NCBI GenBank assembly: GCA_034387635.1
Contig: JAOANU010000003.1
Span: forward strand, 310,001 to 374,000
Source of the DNA: Rhodosporidiobolus odoratus
Taxonomy: Eukaryota; Basidiomycota; Microbotryomycetes; Sporidiobolales; Sporidiobolaceae
Length of the DNA stretch: 64,000 bases
Direction of reading: 5' to 3'
Position numbers and translations under genes: made by a program. Of this stretch, positions 1 to 11,588 are shown piece by piece (the stretch's first letter is position 1; each line of letters opens with the position of its first letter). The notes beneath the pieces are model-generated. The model had not been told where the DNA came from, made no database searches, and saw only the letters and a list, made by a program, of their open reading frames with translations.

Positions 1-103
1 CTATCAGTCGAGCGCGAAAGACCACCTCAAAAGGAGAGGGAGCTTCTGAGTCGCGAGGAACAAGGAAGGCCCCCACTTTCCCACCTCCCACCTCCCGCCG
101 ATC

Positions 104-2825
104 ATGGTTCGCAACAGCCAAACGACCCTGTTCGTACCGGACACCTTGCCGACTCTAGTACGTCCCACCCTACGCGCCGAGACGGAGGAGAAGGTGTATG
201 TCTGGGGTGCGAAGAAGACAAGAGCGAGCGTCGTTTTTGAGGTGGTGGGCGGAAAAGATGTGGAAGACGCGGAGCGGCGGCTGGCGTGCCTGGTCGGGGA
301 GGACAAGCAGACGAAGAGGGAGCTCGAGATACTCGCTCAAGTGGACATGGATGAGGAAGGCGGCATCAAGCTACTTAACCTGCCAGAAGCGGGAAAAGAA
401 GGACGCGGAGGAAGACGGTTCTCGGTGGTTGTGTACTCGCCGCTCAAGCACCTCGAAGTTCTGTCACTATCACCTCTCAAGCTTGACTTCGAAGCGTTGC
501 CTCGCGCAGCGGCAGTAGGGGTCGAAGCAGGGCGTTCAGAGGGTCGAGAGATGGGTACGGTCAGATACGGGGAAACAGGCGTCCTCGAAGACGCGGTCGC
601 GCTCGTACGTACTAACCGCCTCTATATTTAGCCCTCAGACTGCTGAACGCTGTAAGCGCTTCGCGCGATGCACTCGCAGATCAACTCTTCCCGCACTCTT
701 CTTTCCGGATTATCTGGAACGCGGCATGCGCGGCGGGGTCCGCCGGCTCCGACTGTCGAGTCCGTCGTGGCCTCAGTCGTGATATCTGCTGCCTGTGCGG
801 TCACCAAAGTCGTTCTGGCCGCAATGTCCTACTCGTTACCGCTCGCCGGGTCATTTTCTACCTTCTCCTCTCTCGGTGCGTCTTTGCGCCATACTCTGCG
901 TCGTGCGCTGTACCATGTACAGCAACATATGCTGAAGCGGCATGAGTCCGTACAGGTTGTCAGCTACACACTCGCCTCGCGCAAGTCCAGTCTATGCCTG
1001 CAACCTGGTCTTCTTTTCGACACGCGATCTCGCCCACTTCTGGGTCAATCAGTTCGCCCACGTGGTACGGCTCCGAGCACTCGAGCTACATCAGGTCAGT
1101 CATCCTGGTTCAGAGCGTCAGGCTGAGCTGGGAGGGGTGGAGTAGCTGATCAAATGCTTCTGATTCGTGTCTTCCCCGCTGTTAGGTTCTTCAACGTCCT
1201 CTGGCTGATCGCCAACGACCTCATCTTGGGCATCGCTCTTTCCTCTTTTCTGCGCCACAACACGTCCTTTCTCTCTACCCAGCTCTCGTCGTTTCTGCTT
1301 GTGCGTTTCTCCTCTTCCGCCTCTTCAAGAACAACGCCGATCGCATCGCTCGTACCGCTGTCCGTCTAACCCGCTCTCGCCATTCTTTGTCACAGAGTGA
1401 CATGCTCGGCTCCTTGCGCGACGTACTTGAGTGGCTTACCAGCTGGCCGATGGGGATTAAGCTGAACGATGAACTCGCGGGCGTTATCAGCTCATTCTTC
1501 CTATTCTTCTTGCGGGTGTGGGAACAAAGTACGTTCTTCACTCTCCTCAAATACAATGTTTCGGTCTCTTCGGCAGATGCTGACTCCCCGTCTCACTTTC
1601 GCCCAACAACCTCGTGCGTCCGCAGTCATCCTCACCCCCCTCCTCCCTCACCTCCCCTTTATCCTCCATCTAGCAAGTTTCGCCGGCTTCTTCGGCGCAT
1701 CGTCCCTTCTCGCACTGTCGTCCGATGTGCTGAGCGTGGCGACTCTCCCGGTGACGATTTGCTACGCCCTGTCCGCTAGTCTGTTCCGCTATTCCACCAT
1801 CGCACTCAAGGCACTGTTCAACGTGTTCCGAGGTATGTCACAGCACGAGCAATCACTCACTTTGCGTCTGTCCGGTCTTGCTTGCCCAAGGCGACTGATG
1901 AAGGCATGTTCGTACTGCACGCAGGCAAGAAATACAACCCCCTTCGACATCGTACCGAACCCGCTTCGTACGACGTGGATTGTCTACTCCTCGGCACACT
2001 CTTGTTCTGCACTCTCATGTTCCTGTTCCCCACGCTACTCGCTTTCTATCTATCTTTCCTCGCCGTACGTTACGTCTGTTCTTTCCTCTAGCCCCTTCCC
2101 CCCAATCTCTCTCCGCTCGTCCCAGGAGGTAATCAGCTAACGTTGACGAGAGAGCGGAACAGGTTAGGCTCGCAATACTTACGGCTCAGACGGCCGTGCT
2201 TTGTGGAGTTGGCGCGTTGAATCGGTTCCCGCTTTTTGCGGTGTTGTTGAGGGTCAAGGCACCGGGGAGGTTATCGGGTACGCCTACCATTCATCCGTTT
2301 CTGCGCCACGTACCCCGTAGATAGACGAGAGAAGCCATCGGGGGCCGCTGACAGTCTTTTGTGTCGCCTCTTGTCTGTTGTTGCAGGGGGTTTGCAGCTT
2401 GATCCGTGTACAAGTGGAAATGGTCTGCGAACACGGTGTTGGTCGAGAGAGGGACATCTGCATTTGCGCGTACGTCCTCCCACCTCCCCGATGCCGGAAG
2501 CGGAACTAACGTCTTCCTCCTGGTACCCCGGCGAAAAACAGATTCAACCCCTCCCACTCTCGACGATCCTTTCCTCCCCGTACGCACCCCACCTGCTTTG
2601 CGTTTTTTTGGTCCGATACTCGTGCGGGAGCTGACCAGACGGACGAACGGCGTGTGTGCAGAACCACCTCACTACGGAATGACCTTCTCACCCCAGCTCG
2701 AATGGGGCGATTCTGCGGTCGCATTCTTCGCGGTTCGTTCCATCTCGTCTCTTGTCGCTTACTTGCTTCATTGAGTTACCTGTGCTGAAGCTGTTAGCGG
2801 CGCGAGGACAGGTGAACTCGTCTAG
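104..2825 (+). CDS. GPI1: GPI1/PIG-Q subunit of GPI-GlcNAc transferase
   Basis: Gpi1 (PIG-Q) stabilises the ER complex that transfers GlcNAc to phosphatidylinositol, the first step of GPI-anchor synthesis. The gene is split by several short introns. The start is the ATG at 104. The recognisable core is spread over separate exons: WLIANDLILG near 1201-1230, a WLTSWPMGIKLNDEL-type segment at 1433-1475, hydrophobic membrane segments at 1640-1830, the highly typical RGKKYNPLRHR followed by YDVDCLLLGTLLF at 1920-2015, and NRFPLFAVLLRVKAPGRL around 2219-2275. A late exon reads SLRNDLLTPARMGRF near 2675-2720. After a further intron with donor near 2735, the frame ends at 2823-2825. Family identity is strong. 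The exons between 2280 and 2650 and the exact C-terminus are uncertain, because several frames are open there. Confidence 0.8.
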
Positions 2826-3223
2826 CAGTAGGTGACGACTGAGCTCGCCGTCTCACCTCTTCGAGCACCACGCCTCCGAGTTGCCTCTGAGAACGCGCCC
2901 TTCCGCGCGCCGTATCGGAACATGTTCTCCGGCTACCCATGCGACATTCGAGCCGACACCGGCGCAACTGCAGAAACTGCGGCCGCCGCGAACGCGCCTG
3001 TGACGCGTTTCTCTGGAGTGATATAACCTCGTCGCGCCGCGTCTACCGCGCCGGTTTCTTCGCGTTTCTCTCGTCCCAATCTACAGCTTCGTATCTCTCT
3101 CTTCCTTCTTCCCCATCCACGAACAAGCGACCTTCCTCTTTCTACGCGCCTTACTCGACCTCAAAGTCGCGCGCGCCTCCTGTTGACCACACAAGCACTG
3201 CATCAAAGCACGCCTCGCACGAA

Positions 3224-4213
3224 ATGCTGCTCTCACGCTCTACCACCACCACCTCTACCGGGCTCGTCACGCTCCTCTGCGCGTTCGCTGCCTTGGTCAA
3301 CGCGTCCCCAGCTGTAGGGGAAGCGGCGTTGCTAAAGCCTTCGTGTACGTGTTCTTTTCACTTGGTTTCTCACGTTGTCGACGCCGTTGCCCAGACGCGT
3401 TGTTCTTTAGACTTACGAGCTGAATCTCAACACGTTTGTCGCGTTTCTCGTCGGTTTACAGCTGGAATGGCCTGCGTCTCTTCCTCTTCCTCGTCGAAGG
3501 ATGACGCGCGCTCCCGCTCCCGCTCCTTCGAACGTAAACTCAACCATGTCCACCGTGGCAGCAAACGCTCTCGCTCTTCTTCCTCTTCCCCTTCCCCCGG
3601 CTCATTATCAAACTCGCACGCCTCCCGACCTCCCTGGTTCTCTCTCAAGAACTCGTCTTCCTCCTCCTCGACCGCTCTCCCGGTGAACCCTAAATCCACC
3701 ACCACCACCTCCTCCTCCTCCCTATCCTCGGTCAGCGACGCTCAGAAGAAGGTTGCGAGGCTCTCTGCTTTGGCGATTAAATCCGGGTCTGGAGCAGCAG
3801 GAGGAAGGAGGGAGGGGAAAATGAGGAGGAGGTTGGACAAACGCTCGTCCTCGAAAGCCCTCTCGTCTCCTGAGGGGTTGTCTGGAGAAGGAAAGGCTGA
3901 GCAATGGATTGAGAGAAGAAGGGCTACGATGGGTCAAGTCGAGTGGAGGAGGATGTTGGTTGTTCGTTCTGAATCGGAGTATGAGGCGGCGGAGGGAGAT
4001 GAGGAAGTTGAAGCGGAGGCGGAGGAGGAGGACAAGGAGGAGGGGAATTGGACTTGGGTCGAGGCTGAAGCTGAGGCTGAGGCGGAAGATCTTGAAGAGG
4101 AGGAGGACGGTCAGGGCTTGTTGGGTTTGAGCGAGGTTCAGAGGATGGAGGTTAGGATGAGGAGGGCGGGTCCGTTGTTTCATCACAACTACGAAGGGGG
4201 GAGGAGGGCTTGA
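3224..4213 (+). CDS. Secreted or vacuolar protein with acidic low-complexity tail, unknown function
   Basis: I do not recognise this family. The start chosen is the ATG at 3224 because the next 30 residues form a good signal peptide: a short basic n-region, the hydrophobic stretch GLVTLLCAFAALVNA, then ASP. The open frame upstream of 3224 has no such feature. A 117-bp intron (3345-3461, gtacgt to acag) is a multiple of three and leaves the frame open whether or not it is removed. The mature protein is Ser/Arg-rich, with long Ser runs at 3480-3730. It then has a basic RRR stretch at 3820-3850 and a strongly acidic EAEAEA-type segment at 3990-4115. The protein ends HHNYEGGRRA. No cysteine pattern, membrane anchor or enzyme motif was seen. 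The biased composition suggests a lineage-restricted secreted protein, which is inference. Confidence 0.6.
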   Translation: MLLSRSTTTTSTGLVTLLCAFAALVNASPAVGEAALLKPSCTCSFHLVSHVVDAVAQTRCSLDLRAESQHVCRVSRRFTAGMACVSSSSSSKDDARSRSRSFERKLNHVHRGSKRSRSSSSSPSPGSLSNSHASRPPWFSLKNSSSSSSTALPVNPKSTTTTSSSSLSSVSDAQKKVARLSALAIKSGSGAAGGRREGKMRRRLDKRSSSKALSSPEGLSGEGKAEQWIERRRATMGQVEWRRMLVVRSESEYEAAEGDEEVEAEAEEEDKEEGNWTWVEAEAEAEAEDLEEEEDGQGLLGLSEVQRMEVRMRRAGPLFHHNYEGGRRA

Positions 4214-4800
4214 GGGAGGCAATCCGACCTGAACTATGTACCCGACGCGATCGAATCTTACTCGACTCGTCCGGGGGCGCCGCGTGTCTCCTCGCCAACA
4301 ATCCTCTCCGCCGGCACCTTCGCTTCCACATGACAATTCGTCCTATCTATTCCAGTTATTCTTATTCATTCTTCGCCCTCCGCCTTTCCCGTCTCCCGCA
4401 CATCTCTTCGTCCCCAGTCGCCTTCTCGACAACTATACGTCGTGTAGGATCACGCTTTCTCCTTCGCCTATCTCCCTTGAACCTTCCTTCTCTTTCGTTT
4501 CTTCATTCTGTACCATGTGTCGGAGACGCGCAGGACGCGGTTGGACTCTTATCGAGTGATTCTCGTCCCAGTGGGATGCAGTGTAGCGGTACTTTCTTAC
4601 ATCCGATCGAGTCCTGGTCACGAAAGTCGCCGTCAACCAGTCAATTACGAAGCGCGCGAGACGAAACGAAGAGAGACCCTGCGAAATTTCGTTTCTTTCA
4701 TCTTTGCAACCCCACGCGCGATTGGAACCGAACAAATTGCAAGCGTTCTCCATTCGACCTGTTTCATCGACATTATCCATTTCAGATCGAAAGTTTGACT
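4214..4800. other. Intergenic region between convergent genes
   Basis: This 587-bp gap holds the 3' ends of the secreted-protein gene (plus strand) and the GFA-family gene (minus strand). Open frames exist on both strands but have no start context, splice structure or recognisable protein. I see no repeat or RNA gene. Confidence 0.5.
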
Positions 4801-5589
4801 TCAAGCTCCTCCCGGTCCTCCCTCGGCACACTTGCCCTCCTCGACATGTTTGATCTGCCACTCCTCAGAGTTGCGAGTGAAGATTTCGCCGACGGGTTTC
4901 GGGAGGGACTTGGGAGGGAAGAGACCTGTCCCGAGTCACGCCCAGGTGCCATGCGTTGGTTGGAAAGGGAGTTTCGAGCGTCAGCGGAGGTGCCGTAGAG
5001 GGGGGAGGAGAGGAGAGGAAGAAGTCGAGGAGAGAGAGAGAGAGAAGAAAAAAGCAGGGAGAAGACGAACCGCCTTTGACGTAAAACGTGCTGAGATCGG
5101 CCGAAAAGACGGTGTAGACGGGACTGTTGGTCTCGTCGACAACGTCGGCAGCTGGGACAGGGTGACGGAGCAACAAGAAGAAAGAAAGAAAAGGGAAACG
5201 TACGATCCACAAGCCTTGCACCAGTACCTGATGGCCGTCCCCCCACTGTCGGTCTTGTTATCCTCGTACTTGCCGAGGTTGTCGTCGCCTTTGAGGAGTG
5301 TGAAGGAGGAAGACGGGACGATTAGGTTGACGGTGAAGCTGCAGCAGCGCGACGTGGGTCAGTGTGGACGGGAGTGGGAAGGGGGGGGGGGGGAGGAGAG
5401 GGACGTACAGGGATCCACTCGAGGAACGGCAGGAGGTGCAGCCTGGGGTCGTGAGGAACAAGGTGAGGATTGAGATGACCCGTAGCATCCGGGAGGGAAG
5501 GGGGTTGACGGACTGCAGATGACCAAAGGGAGAGTGTCGAGGGGTACCTCGACTTGAACAGCAGAGCAGTTGCAGTGTCCGGTAGTCAT
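4801..5589 (-). CDS. GFA / CENP-V-fold (DUF636) zinc protein
   Basis: Members of the glutathione-dependent formaldehyde-activating (Gfa-like, carbon-sulfur lyase fold) family bind zinc through spaced CXC and CXXC motifs. The start is the ATG at 5589-5587, giving MTTGHCNCSAVQVEV with the first CXC. After an intron at 5513-5443 comes CSCTSCRSSSGSL, the second cysteine cluster. The third exon encodes KYEDNKTDSGGTAIRYWC followed by KACGS. After another intron, PVYTVFSADLSTFYVKGG is read. A final exon encodes KPVGEIFTRNSEEWQIKHV and ends at the TGA at 4803-4801. All expected zinc cysteines (CXC, CXXC and CXXCGS) are present. The gene has about four introns. The physiological substrate cannot be told from sequence, because most fungal members do not act on S-hydroxymethylglutathione. 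The next gene upstream is divergent, starting at 5808. Confidence 0.82.
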
Positions 5590-5807
5590 TTTGAGCTGGT
5601 TCAAGGTGGAGGAGGTGAGGCGAGGTGAGGTGGAACAGAGAAAAGAGCGAGAGAGTGAGTTGGTTCCCCGATTACGCTTGTCGTTCATCCGATTATAACC
5701 TATACACCCTACTACTGACATCCAGACACTCTCAGCAACTCACTCCAACCCTCCCCCGAGTGTCCCACCCAGTTGCCACCTCTCTCACCTCGATCATCAC
5801 CCAACTC

Positions 5808-8800
5808 ATGTCGCAACCTCCACAACACCTCAAACCCGACTTTGATCCATACAAACTCAAGGTAGCCGAGCTGAGAGGGATCCTACTTCAACACGACGTC
5901 CGTCTTGCTCCCCCCCTCCAGTGTCTCCCGTGGTGCTAGACTGACCTCCCTTTGTATCCACACTCCCCTTTCCAGATCCCCTTCCCTTCAAACGCCAAAA
6001 AGACCGACCTAGTCAAACTCTTTGACAGCAAACTCAAACCTCAAGCTGCCGTACGCTGCTTTCCCTCTCAATCTCCCTTTGCCTTCTTCTGCCGAACCTG
6101 ATTCACTCGCTCACTCGCTCGCTCGCTCGCTCGCACGCTCCTCTCCCTCGCAGACTCTCCTCCAGCAATACACCTCCATCCGTCCCTCTACCCAAGGAAT
6201 CCTCGACGGTGAATCCCAAGACGGTTCTCTGAAAGAACTGGATACCGACTCGGAACAGGAGAGGCAATTTGAGGAGGAACAGAAGGAGAAGGCCAGGGTT
6301 AAAAAGAAGGGGAGCAGGAAATCGTTGGTTGGAGGAAAAGGGAAGGGGAGAAGGAGCGTGGCTGGAGGCAAGGGGAAGGAGAAAGAGGTCGATGGGGATG
6401 GGGTTGGGGAGGGAGAGGAAGAAAGGGAGAAGGACAGGAAGGCGAGAAAGGCGAGGAGGCAGTCTTTGAAGGAGCTATTGGCACAGGCTGAGGGGAAACA
6501 GAGTGGACGAGAGGAGGAGGAAGACGAGCTGGCGATCAGCTCACAAGCCTCTGGCTTGGATCAAGAAGAGGAGGAGGAGGAAGAAGAAGAAGAAGGCGAG
6601 ATTGGGGTCTCGCCAAAGAAGCGCAAGGCTCCCGTACGCTCCTCCCTTTTTTGCCTGCGTCCTCCTATAGTGCTCCGCTCGGTGCTCACCTCGGGATCTC
6701 CTTTCGCTCGCAGGACGGCCCCGGCACGCCCCGTCTCTCCGTCCTCAGCCGCACCTCCGCCGGCTCCACCCTTAACTCCCCGGCGACCGAAGCTGGAAAC
6801 TTTAGCGACTACAACCCCTTTCAAAGTCGGGGAGAAGAGACACCAGGCAGGGAGAACAAGAGAAGGAAGGTCCGTCCTACCTTTTTGGCCTCATCCCCCT
6901 TCACGCTTTACCTGTACCCTGACACGGACAGAGTCTGTTCTTTCGCAGTCCTCCCTCCTCCCCTCCTCCCGCCTCTCGTCTCGCAAATCCCTCTCTTCCC
7001 TCACTTCCACCACCTCCGCCACGTCCTCCTCCTCCTCCCTAACTCCTCACCCCGCCAAAGAGCGCCGTTCAATGCCTACCTCCGCCTCCACCTCCTCCCT
7101 CTCAATCGCAGGCACGGCAGCAGGTGGACGGGCACCCTATCACACCTCTCAAAAGAAGGCCAGAGTGCCGCCGCCTGTTCCTGTGGTCCCCGCTGCCTAC
7201 TCGTCAGCCGGTTCAGCGGTAGGAGCAGGAAGTGGAAGTGGAGGAACCTCGTCGACGAGGACCATGAGTACCAGTAGCTTCTTCGCTCCGCCTACCCCGC
7301 CTCTTGCTGCTTCTTTGACGTCTACTGCTTCGTCTGCCTTGTCCGCGGGGTTCTTCGCTCCAGCCCCTGCTAGAGAGGCGGCGGGGTCGAGGGCTTCGGG
7401 GTGGGGTACAGGGAGTGGGAGTGGGAGTGGGAGTGGGAGCGGGATTGGGAGGAAGAGGTCGAGGTTGGAGGAAGTTGAGGTTGAGGTTGAGGAGGGGGAG
7501 GTGGACGAGGGAGGTGAGGTGGAGGAGGAGGAGGAACAGGAAGAAGAGGGGGAGGGGGAAGATGAGGGGATGCAACTCGACGACGACGACGACGAAGGAG
7601 GAGGCGGGCGAGCAGGAGAAGAAGAATCGGCAGCGCATCAGGAGGAGGAGGATTTCTCGATGGACCAGGATCAAGACGATTTAGAACCCGCTCCGACTCA
7701 AGCTCATGTGATCCCCTCGCCGCCTTTCCGACCTTCATCCCGTACTTCATCAACCGCAAGCGCAAGCGCCGGAGGAGGAGGACGCGCTACCCCCGTTGCG
7801 GTGGGGAAGAAGTACATGGTTCCCGTTTCGCAGCACAAGACTACTCCACCTGAGGTGGCTAGGTTACTGGCTGAACATCGCGCGTCTGGCGGTAGTAGCG
7901 GTGGTGGGGAGGTTGGGTCGCCGGCGAGACAGGGAGGAAGTGGTGCGCAGTTGGTTGGGACGCCCGCTAAAGAGAGGGAATGGGAGAAGGAAAAGGAGTA
8001 CAGGCAGGTCACCGTCAGGACGGAAGAAAGGAAGGGGAGGAGGAGCGACCCGTCGGGCTCGCCGTCTTTGTCGAAGCTGCTGGGCTCTGCCCCCGCGGCA
8101 CAGGAGGGACCTACGCCTCGTCGTTCTCTTCCAGCGACTCTGCCTAGACCTCCCGCCGCTCGGGCTGCCCCTGCTCCTCCCCTCCCTGCTTCCCCAGCCG
8201 CCCTCGTCCCGAATAAATCAACGCAGAAGAAGAAGAAACGTCTCTCCCAAACAGCCTCGGCAATCACTCTCTCCCCCCCTCCCTTTTCCTCCACATCCAC
8301 ATCCTCATACACCGACCCCTTCCTCCCCTCCGGCCTATCCTCCCTCCTGACTCCCCTATTCCTCTCCCTCCTCCTCTCCTACATCCTCTGGGCTCGAGCC
8401 GAAAAACTCTCTCTCGGCTTTTGCGATACCAATTCCCCCTCGAATCGAAACCTCGCTTTGAGAGAGTTTGACGGTCAAACTTCTCTCGCTGCACCTTTTT
8501 TACCCAACCTTCCTCCTTCCATCTTGGCGGTTCTGGATGCGACGGGGTTGAGACCGGCATGTACGATTTGTCCGAGTCATGGTGCATGTTCTCGAGGAGT
8601 GTTTGAGGGATGCGAGTTGGACTATGTTCCCCGCTCTTCCTTCCTCTCTTCAATCTCGTTCGGTCTGATCCCTACCTCGCCGACATGTGAAGCTGATACG
8701 GAGAAACAGGTGGCGGTGGCTAAAGCGGCGGCGGCGGCGGGGAGGGTGTTGAGGAAGAGGAGGGGGGAGGTGGTGTGTGGGAGTTGGAAGGTTGAGAGAC

Positions 8801-10008
8801 AGAGACGGAGGGAGGCGAGGGATAAGTTTGGATTGCAAGGGGAGGAAGAGGAGAGCTTTGTGTTTGGGGTCGAGGCGGAGAAAGTATTGGCGGCGTTGGT
8901 CAGGGAGGATGAGGTACGCTTTTCCTATTGTTCCTTCTCTCTTCTCTCTTCTCTCCACTGTCACTGTCTCGGCGCAGGTTGCCTCGCTTGCTTGACTGGT
9001 GCTGACCCTGACATCACCTTGGGTGATTTATTTACAGGCTTCTCCTGCGCCTTTCCCACCTGAGATTTTGGAAGAGATCAACCGCCTTGCGTTGCGTGAT
9101 TTGGAGATGCATGGAGAGGTCGTCAAATGGGTCAACGAGTGCGTCCTTCACTCCGATACCAATCTCGTCACAGCCACTGATCCTCCTCGCACTTCCCCAT
9201 CCTGCCTCCCGCTCCACCGCGTCCACTCTACAGCTCAACGCACTGGTACGCCTCCCTAGACGCCGACCTCTCCCTCTCCTGCCGTCTCCGTCTCGCCCTC
9301 TATCGCAGCGCCAAGAAACACAAACTCTCCCTTTCGAGTGTCGTGTTCCTTATAGGAATGGTAGCGTGGGGAAGGAGAAAGTGGAGGAAGAGGGGGGAGG
9401 AGAAGGAGTTGGTTAGGGGGTTGGTTGAGAGGGCGGTTAGGCAGTTGCAACAGCAGGTTAGTCCACCTCCCTCCCTTTTCCTTTCGTTTCTTTTCTCTGC
9501 TCCGTTTCTCGCGTCGCGTTCAATGCGCTCGCTTCGAGTTGACTGACTTCTTCTCCTCCTCGTCCCCCCCCCCCCCTGCACCTTCTGTCCTTGTTCTCCC
9601 CCGCGGCGTGGCTCGGCTTGGCCTAATCAGGAACGTTCCCACCACCTCCATCCCACCCTTACCCCCTACGCCCACCTAGCCCCCTCCCACCTCCGCGACC
9701 TCCTCCTCCCTCCCACCTCTCTCCCCTCCCTAACCACCCGCACCCGACTCTGGAACCAAGTCTCGAAATTGATCGAGGGGAATTCGAATGTTCGAGTTGG
9801 GGAGGTTGAGGTGGGAGGGGAGGTCATGAGGGGGTGGAGGTGGACTGGACCTACGGGGGTTGGGTCTGGGTTGGAGATTGAGGGTGGGAAAGTGAAGGAG
9901 GAGCAGGAGGAAGAGGAGGGAGGTTCGGGTGTGAGGGAGATGGTTCAGGTGGGAGGAGGGAAGGGAGGGGTGGCGAGTCCGTTTGGAACGCCGGTGTCGC
10001 TGAAGTGA
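5808..10008 (+). CDS. SRC1: Src1/Heh2-MAN1-like inner nuclear membrane protein (HeH plus MSC domain)
   Basis: This family sits in the inner nuclear membrane, tethers chromatin and telomeres, and helps nuclear pore quality control. The ATG at 5808 opens an HeH/LEM-like domain: LKVAELRGILLQHD, an intron with donor at 5898, then IPFPSNAKKTDLVKLF. A very long acidic, Ser/Pro-rich nucleoplasmic region follows (6150-8250), containing basic NLS-like stretches such as ENKRRKV near 6860. The first membrane segment is at 8330-8400 (LTPLFLSLLLSYILWA). The lumenal MAN1-Src1 C-terminal domain with CTICPSHGACSRGVFEGCEL lies at 8555-8620. The second membrane segment is at 9325-9370 (SSVVFLIGMVAW). The C-terminal tail ends at 10006-10008. 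Several introns keep the frame open, so the uninterrupted frame 6022-9063 is not the true protein. Neighbouring reading frames at 9060-9700 must be joined by introns whose ends I did not all fix. Confidence 0.8.
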
Positions 10009-10520
10009 GAGGCGGTTTTGGGGGAATCGTAGCTTCAACTTTCCGGTCCTCTTTTTTTTTCTTTCTCTCTTCCTGTTCCTCCAGTATGTAAGCTTGTTGT
10101 GCATCAAGGCTTCTCTGCACCGTAACGTTCATTCCTCACTGGTATTTCTTGTGACGTCGAGCGATGTATGAGTCATGAGGGGATAGTGTCTATTCACGAT
10201 CAGGGTACGGAAAGAAGCCGCGTACGGACCATGAGAAAGGGCGGAAAACGGAAAGAAGAGAGGGGCTACAGAGGATGAAAAGCGAAGACGGAAGGTATGT
10301 ACAGCGATACTGCGAGAGTCGAGGAACGGCATGAATGTGTGCGGTGGCGCAGGAGCGTTGTCATGAGGTTGAGAGAACAGAGAGAGTAGCCGCGAGAGGC
10401 GAGAGGCGGACCGCTTCGACGAGGGAAGAAGAGTGACGAGGTTGGCGATTGAGTGAGGTGGCGACATGCAAGAAGAAGGTCGCAAATGTCGCCGGTAGCA
10501 TATAAAAGAGTCTTCATCGC

Positions 10521-10559
<39 letters not shown>
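10009..10559. other. Intergenic region between convergent genes, with a poly-C tract
   Basis: The stretch lies between the stop of the Src1-like gene and the stop of the minus-strand membrane protein. Apart from the C homopolymer at 10522-10559 I see no gene. The open frames here lack starts and splice structure. Confidence 0.5.
10522..10559. repeat. 38-nt poly-C homopolymer
   Basis: An uninterrupted run of 38 C residues on the plus strand directly abuts the stop codon (10562-10560) of the minus-strand gene. In that gene's transcript it would be a G-run at the start of the 3' UTR. It may be real, or it may be a sequencing or assembly length artefact. Confidence 0.9.
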
Positions 10560-10561
<2 letters not shown>

Positions 10562-11515
10562 AATCCCTCCGCGCTTGACCTCCTTCATCTCCCCTTCCGC
10601 TCCCCTCCCGAATTCCATCGTACCTCCTTCCTCCAATATCACTTCCACCCCCCTCACCTATCAACCCCTCTTGCGAAACCCCCTCATGTTGATACAACCT
10701 CGGACTCCCTCCTCCTCCTCCTCCTGCCAGTCCATGCTCCGGAGCAAGGTGTAACGTACTCTCGTTCAGAGAAGGAGAGTAAGGTACCGCATACCCTCCC
10801 TTTCCCCTTGTCCCATCGTCACCGTGAACGTGTTCATGCTCGAACCCTCCTCCAAAAGGTCCCGCCGACAAGTTTAACGAAGAAGGTAATTCAAAGGCTT
10901 CTTCGTTTTCTTCTGCCCAGGTTCTCACCCCCCCTCCTCTTGAGTGGGATTGCGTTTGGGCTTGCTGTTGTTGACGTTTTCGTTTTTGAAGCAGACGGTA
11001 ACGATATAGTCCGGCGCCTAGGAGGAGGAGTAGGATGGCGATGCCTGAACCGACTAGGACGCCGACAAAACCGCCGTAAGAGCCTATACGGGGAACCAAT
11101 GTGTCAAAAACAAAGTCAACCGCGTACGCAGGTGTGTAACGGAAAAACGAAACGACACGAAGGCGACGAGTAGAAATGAGCGGAGGAACTGACCTGCGAC
11201 TTTTGGGCCGGTATAGGTTGATTTGGGAGGTGTCGGAGCGTAGGTTGGAGCGGTTCTGGAGGTAGGGGAGGGGAAAGTGGGGCCGAGGGAAAGTAGCGAG
11301 AGAGTTGCCCAATAGATCGAAGGATAGCGCGATTGTCAAGGGGGGAGGGGTCAGTAGAGGTTTGAGGGAGGTGGAGTGTCAGCTCGATCGCGCCTGAGTG
11401 TGCTGGACAAGGAGAGGGAAACGCACGAAGCGGTTGAATAGAATCCTCCATCTCCAGCTGCGATTCCTCCTCGGGGTAGCCGTACACGGGGCTGAGGTGT
11501 AGGTAATGGTGACAT
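10560..11515 (-). CDS. Small single-pass membrane protein, unknown function
   Basis: Three exons fit together in phase. Exon 1 is 11515-11427, with donor gtgcgt. The first intron is 11426-11256 and exon 2 is 11255-11194. The second intron is 11193-11084 (gtcagt to tatag) and exon 3 is 11083-10560. The protein starts MSPLPTPQPRVRLPRGG. It has a short Pro/Thr-rich region (TPPKSTYTGPK), then one clear membrane segment (VGVLVGSGIAILLLLLGAGL near 11065-11005), a basic stop-transfer stretch RYRLLQKRKRQQQQ, and a Gly/Glu-rich cytosolic tail. No signal peptide was seen, so the topology or the N-terminus is uncertain. An additional 5' exon is possible. I know no family match. It is head-to-head with the COQ11-like gene, which begins only 74 bp away if the longer start of that gene is right. 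Confidence 0.5.
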
Positions 11516-11588
11516 GGCGCTCAGGACAGGCGGACTAGGCAGTCCAGAGGGATCGAGTTGTGGATTGATGACGGAGAGTTTCCAACTG

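Noticed and set aside
4210..4998. Plus-strand frame of 262 codons as a gene
   Set aside because: No start context or domain. It overlaps the last exon of the minus-strand GFA gene and looks like 3' UTR plus antisense.
6022..9063. Uninterrupted 1013-codon frame as a single exon protein
   Set aside because: It includes introns that keep the frame open and lacks the HeH exon before it and the second membrane segment after it; the spliced Src1-like gene explains it.
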